Shown piece by piece: positions 59,866-64,000 of a stretch of DNA of 64,000 nt. Positions within the stretch are counted from its first letter, which is position 1; each line of letters begins with the position of its first letter. The stretch comes from Homarus americanus (Eukaryota; Arthropoda; Malacostraca; Decapoda; Nephropidae): contig NW_024744357.1 in the NCBI RefSeq assembly GCF_018991925.1, positions 5,930,897-5,994,896 on the forward strand, in the 5' to 3' direction. The translations under genes and the position numbers were made by a program. The notes under the pieces were generated by a model. The model saw only the letters and a list, made by a program, of their open reading frames with translations. It was not told the origin of the DNA and did no database searches.

Positions 59866-60545
59866 AAATATATTGTTTGTGACGTTGATAAGCTTAGATG
59901 TTGTTTGTGACGTTGATAAGCTTAGATATTCATTTGTGACGTTGATAAGCTTAGATGTTGTTTGTGACGTAGATAAGCTTAGATATTGTTTGTGACGTTG
60001 ATAAGCTTAGATATTGTTTGTGACGTTGATAAGCTAGATATTGTTTGTGACGTTGATAAGCTTAGATATTGTTTGTGACGTTGATAAGCTTAGATATTGT
60101 TTTGTGACGTAGATAGCTTAGATATTGTTGACGTAGATAGCTTAGATGTTGTTTGTGACGTAGATAAGCTTAGATATTGTTTGTGACGTTGATAAGCTTG
60201 ATATTGTTTGGTGACGTTGATAAGCTTAGATATTGTTTGTGACGTTGATAGCTTAGATATTGTTTGTGACGTTGATAAGCTTAGATATTGTTTGTGACGT
60301 TGATAAGCTTAGATATTGTTTGTGACGTTGATAAGCTTAGATATTGTTTGTGACGTTGACAAGCTTAGATATTGTTTGTGACGTTGACAAGCTTAGATAT
60401 TGTTTGTGACGTTGATAAGCTTAGATATTGTTTGTGACGTTGATAAGCTTAGATATTGTTGTGACGTTGACAAGCTAGATATTGTTTGTGACGTTGACAA
60501 GCTTAGATATTGTTTGTGACGTTGATAAGCTTAGATATTGTTAGT
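59866..60545. repeat. 28-bp minisatellite with a HindIII-site core
   Basis: About 24 units of 28 bp with core ACGTTGATAAGCTTAGATA followed by TTGTTTGTG. The AAGCTT palindrome recurs in almost every unit. Variants have ACGTAGAT or TTGACAAG, or single-base losses. Confidence 0.97.
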
Positions 60546-60660
60546 GTCCTACATCTGGCAGCCTGAACCCTTAAGTCCTGGTCACATCCGTCTAGTGGTC
60601 AGTCAGTCCTGGTCATCCGTGGCGGTGGACGACGCGTTGTTGTAGTTTAATGTAATTTAT

Positions 60661-61140
60661 TTAGGGAGGAGGTGAGGGGAAGGAGGGAGGGAGGGAGGTG
60701 AGGGGAAGGGAGGGAGGAGGAGGTGAGGGAAGGGAGGGAGGTGAGGGTAGGAGGGAGGTGAGGGAGGAGGGAGGGAGGTGAGGGGAAGGAGGGGGAGGGA
60801 GGAGGTGGGGTGGGAGGGAGGTGAGGGGAAGGAGGGAGGGAGGTGAGGGGGCAGGAGGAGGTGAGGGAAGGAGGGAGGGAGGTGGGGAAGGAGGAGGGAG
60901 GTGAGGGGTAGGAGGGAGGTGAGGGGAGGAGGGAGGAGGGAGGTGAGGGGTAGGAGGGAGGTGAGGGAAGGAGGGAGGGAGGTGAGGGGGTAGGAGGGAG
61001 GTGAGGGAGGGAGGGAGGTGAGGGGGCAGGAGGGAGGTGAGGGGGCAGGAGGGAGGTGAGGGCAGGAGGAGGTGAGGGGCAGGAGGGAGGAGGTAAGGGG
61101 AAGGAGGAGGGGAGGGAGGTGAGGGGGCAGGAGGAGGTAT
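60661..61140. repeat. Purine-rich minisatellite block
   Basis: About 480 bp of GGAGGGAGGTGAGGGGAAGG-like units of variable length on the plus strand. The strand is almost free of pyrimidines apart from one T per unit. Runs of GGG at short spacing could form G-quadruplexes or triplex DNA. The Pro/Leu/Ser-rich minus-strand frames here are artefacts. Confidence 0.95.
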
Positions 61141-61197
61141 ACTTTCATAAGGTAAGATTCTCGTGTATTTATTATTATCTAGTAATCTAGATGGTAC

Positions 61198-61392
61198 CTG
61201 ACACGCCCCTAACCTAATCTGACCTGACACGACCTGGCCTAACCTAACCTGACCTGACACGACCTGGCCTAACCTGACCTGACCTGACACGCCCTAACCT
61301 GACCTGACACGCTAACCTGACCTGACACGCCCTAACAACCTGACCTGACACGCCCTAACCTAACCTAACCTCACCTAGCCTAACCTACAGGG
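61198..61392. repeat. Telomere-like CCTAACCTGACCTGACACG repeats
   Basis: About ten variable units of CCTAACCTGACCTGACACG and CCTAACCTAACC. Several are exact tandem copies of CCTAA, the complement of the arthropod telomere word TTAGG. Interspersed GACACG makes this an interstitial degenerate array, not a chromosome end. Confidence 0.9.
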
Positions 61393-61449
61393 ATTAATTA
61401 TTTATACAAGTTGATGAATAGTGTAGATTTAAGTTACTGAATGGTGTGC

Positions 61450-62580
61450 TTAAAGACAGACCTTTTCCTTCTCTCCTCTTCTTCCTTCACCCTCTTCTCC
61501 TTCTCTCCTCTTCTTCTTCTCTCCCTTTTATCACCCTCTTCTCCTTATATCCATCTTCCCTCTTCTCCCTTCTCTCCCTCTTATCACCCTCTTCTCCCTT
61601 ATATCCCATCTCTCCTCTTCTCCTTATTTCCTTCTCTCCTCTTTTCACCCTCTTCTCCCTTATCCCATCTCTCCCTCTTCTCCTTATTTCCTTCTCTCCC
61701 TCTTACCCTCTTCTCCCTTATCCATCTCTCCCTCTTCTCTATTTCCTTCTCTCCCTCTTTTCACCCTCTTCTCCCTTATATCCCATCTCCTCCTCTTCTC
61801 CTTATTTCCCTTCTCTCTCTTCTCACCCTCTTCTCCCTTCTCACCCTCTTCTCCCTTCTCTCCTCTTCTCCCTTCTCTCCCTCTTATCACCCTCTTCTCC
61901 CTTATATCCCATCTCTCCCTCTTCTCCTTATTTCCCTTCTCTCCTCTTTTCACCCTCTTCTCCCTTATATCCCTCTCTCCCTCTTCTCCCTTATTTCCTT
62001 CTCTCCCTCTTTTCACCTCTTCTCCCTTATATCCCATCTCTCCCCTCTTCTCCTTATTTCCTTCTCTCCCTCTTTTCACCCTCTTCTCCCTTATATCCCA
62101 TCTCTCTCTTCTCCCTTATTTCCCTTCTCTCTCTTCTCACCCTCTTCTCCCTTCTCACCCTCTTCTCCCTTCTCTCCCTCTTCTCCCTTCTCTCCCTCTT
62201 ATACCCTCTTCTCCTTATATCCCATCTCTCCTCTTCTCCTTATTTCCCTTCTCTCCCTCTTTTCACCTCTTCTCCTTATATCCCATCTCTCCCTCTTCTC
62301 CTTATTTCCTTCTCTCTCTCTTCTCCTCTTCTCTTCTCACCCCTCTTCTCCCTTCACCCTCTTCTCCTTCTCCCTCTTCTCTCCTTCTCTCCCTCTTATC
62401 ACCCTCTTCTCCTTATATCCCATCTCTCCTCTTCTCCTTATTTCCTTCTCCCTCTTTTCACCCTCTTCTCCTTATATCCCATCTCACCCTCTTCTCCTTA
62501 TATCCCATCTCTCCCTCTTCTCCCTTATTTCCCTTCTCTCTCTCTTCTCACCCTCTTCTCCTTCTCTCCCTCTCCCACCT
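61450..62580. repeat. 1.1 kb pyrimidine-rich satellite
   Basis: Higher-order repeat of about 60-65 bp combining CCCTCTTCTCC, TTATATCCCATCTCTC, TTATTTCCCTTCTCTC and TTTTCACC blocks. Almost no purines occur apart from A in ATATCC, CATC and CACC. The ~400-codon frames in two phases across this block are composition artefacts. Confidence 0.95.
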
Positions 62581-63456
62581 ATGCGTCCTAGTATGACTCT
62601 CTGTTTTGTGGTTTATTTATCCAATTATTTTTTACGTCCTGGTTAATAACTCAGGGTTGTGTATTAAAGTCATTTGGTTATTAATGTTATTATTCTCTCC
62701 TGGTATTGTCAGGTTTATTTAAATATAATTATCTTAATATGTACGTAATTTATTCTCTTATTTTATGTAGTTTTGTTTAATTCAAAATGAATGGAGAAAA
62801 AATTGTGTTCGTGGGAAATTATATAAAACAAATTCAAACATTTATTGACGTACTTGAGATGATTAATTCTAACTAAATAATGATCCCTTTCTATTCAATA
62901 TTTGACTTATCTCTGCCATTAATGAAGAAGGGGAATATATATATATTTTTTTTTTACATTCACAAGTTACAGTTCCTTGATCGTGCGGCTGACAGCGTGG
63001 TCCTGGCAGCGTCAAAACCCAAACAATTTGTACAGTGGCGGTAAACACGAGGTTCTTCAGGAGTCTGGCGTCATTGGATCGTCCTCCTCCCCTTTTCCTT
63101 CCCTCCTCTTTCTTCCCCGTATCCTTATCCTCATCATACCCTCCCTCCCTCCCTTCCTCTCCTCACCCCTCCTCCTTCCTCTCCTCACCCTCCCTCTCCC
63201 CCTCCTTCCTCTCCCTCACCCTCACCTCTCTCCCTCACCTCCCTCCTCCCCTCACCCCTCCCTCTTCCTCACCATCCCTCTCATCAGAATATACAAACCT
63301 TGGGCCAGCATTTGTTTTGACTCTGTGTAATAAACGACCAAGGTCCAATTTCTCGGCCCTCAAACACTCACACGATTCACCTAACTAACTACAGTAACTA
63401 ACTTGAACTGAAGTACGGAAATAACGGTTAAAATTCATTATCATCAATATCGTCCA

Positions 63457-63492
<36 letters not shown>

Positions 63493-64000
63493 ATGGTTAT
63501 ACGTACTCTGTGCCTTTACTTAGATACGGTCACTATACATCTTCGGGTTATCCCATTGTTTTTATTACATTACTTTAATTGAGACTTTAATGTTGATGTG
63601 AAATTAACAGATTAATACAGGAAGTGTGTGTGTGTGCGTGCCATCATCACCACCACCACTTCCGCCATCACTAAACACTGTGCCTCGGTCTTGCCTGCTA
63701 GGGGTCGGCCGGCTTGTTTGTATATAAAATGTGTCGACGTATTCGTTTACAGCTGCTCGTCGTGGTAAATGGCTGGCTGAGACGTCGACGTGATTCACTT
63801 ATAGGGTCGCGTCTCCTTGTTGCAGGAATGGAGATTTTTATTTATTTTTATTATTGGTTACACAGTAGTTATTATGGATCACGTGAAGACTCGCCTACCC
63901 CAGCTTATTACACTTGGAGATTGACCACCCTGACGCTAATCTAACTAAACCTTTCCTAGATAAAAGTTTGGTAAAGTTTAAGCTTTATTTGTTTAATTTT
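62581..64000. other. Terminal spacer with simple sequence
   Basis: AT-rich DNA with a CT-rich tract at 63090-63280 and a (CAT)n microsatellite at 63456-63492. No exon or transposon recognised. Confidence 0.5.

Noticed and set aside
59866..60545. 28-bp direct repeats resembling a CRISPR array
   Set aside because: Units abut head to tail with no unique spacers and drift gradually, as in a minisatellite. The DNA is eukaryotic.
60657..61290. Minus-strand Pro/Leu/Ser-rich frames of 163 and 209 codons
   Set aside because: They are translations of the purine-rich minisatellite and the adjacent CCTAACC array; two phases are open only because the repeat lacks stops.
61198..61392. A true telomere end
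   Set aside because: The array is short, degenerate, mixed with CACG words and flanked on both sides by other repeats and spacer, so it is interstitial.
61441..62646. 401- and 381-codon open frames on the plus strand
   Set aside because: They are overlapping phases of a pyrimidine-rich tandem repeat. Composition is almost only Ser, Leu, Pro and Phe, with no start context, splice pattern or domain.
1..64000. tRNA, rRNA, snRNA or bacterial-type operons
   Set aside because: I looked for tRNA B-box-like GGTTCGA words, rRNA-like conserved stretches and tightly packed co-directional frames with ribosome-binding sites, and found none. A covariance-model scan would be needed to exclude small RNAs fully.

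Overview
This is animal nuclear DNA, most likely from a decapod crustacean. Genes are split by GT-AG introns of up to 14 kb. Intergenic and intronic DNA is full of microsatellites, minisatellites, CCTAA/TTAGG-type words and decayed transposons, and the short word TACAGTAC recurs throughout. The lineage call is inference from gene content and repeat style; no species marker is present. I found no tRNA, rRNA or CRISPR array.

Four host genes can be rebuilt exon by exon. (1) A plus-strand small rhodanese-domain gene (about 1.7-17.5 kb; 3 coding exons, about 160 aa) has alanine where the catalytic cysteine should be. (2) A minus-strand, complete CDC23/APC8 gene (21.7-29.4 kb; 13 exons, 613 aa) encodes the TPR subunit of the anaphase-promoting complex. 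(3) A plus-strand WSCD/CG9164-like Golgi sulfotransferase (31.9-42.0 kb; 9 coding exons, 528 aa) diverges from CDC23. (4) A minus-strand secreted coiled-coil C-type lectin (49.1-58.2 kb; 5 coding exons, 718 aa) is convergent with the sulfotransferase. All reading phases join without a stop.

Mobile DNA sits mostly in introns and spacers. A 1.95 kb Tigger/pogo element (43.0-45.0 kb) has lost its DDE core but keeps its DNA-binding domains. A 1.14 kb hAT-like element with a perfect 8-bp target duplication lies in CDC23 intron 2. A family of TA-flanked MITEs with termini like CAGTGAAACCTC occurs at about 1.0, 38.4, 41.7 and 51.9 kb. Two of these carry nested LINE 3' ends, and one ends 8 nt before a coding exon. 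Other elements are two closely related but differently damaged LINE copies (46.4-48.5 and 52.0-53.5 kb), a second LINE family (54.5-55.4 kb), an older LINE remnant (40.0-40.9 kb), a LINE RNase H fragment (35.7-36.1 kb), a dead Tc1/mariner transposase (20.0-20.8 kb) and a three-armed palindromic element (5.5-6.0 kb).

Upstream of the lectin, 58.8-62.6 kb is a head-to-tail stack of unrelated satellites: a 22-bp unit, ATT repeats, a 28-bp unit, a purine-rich block, a CCTAACCTGAC block and a 1.1 kb pyrimidine-rich block.

The four genes do not form an obvious pathway. CDC23 is a cell-cycle housekeeping gene. The sulfotransferase and lectin both belong to glycan biology, but nothing here shows that they work together.
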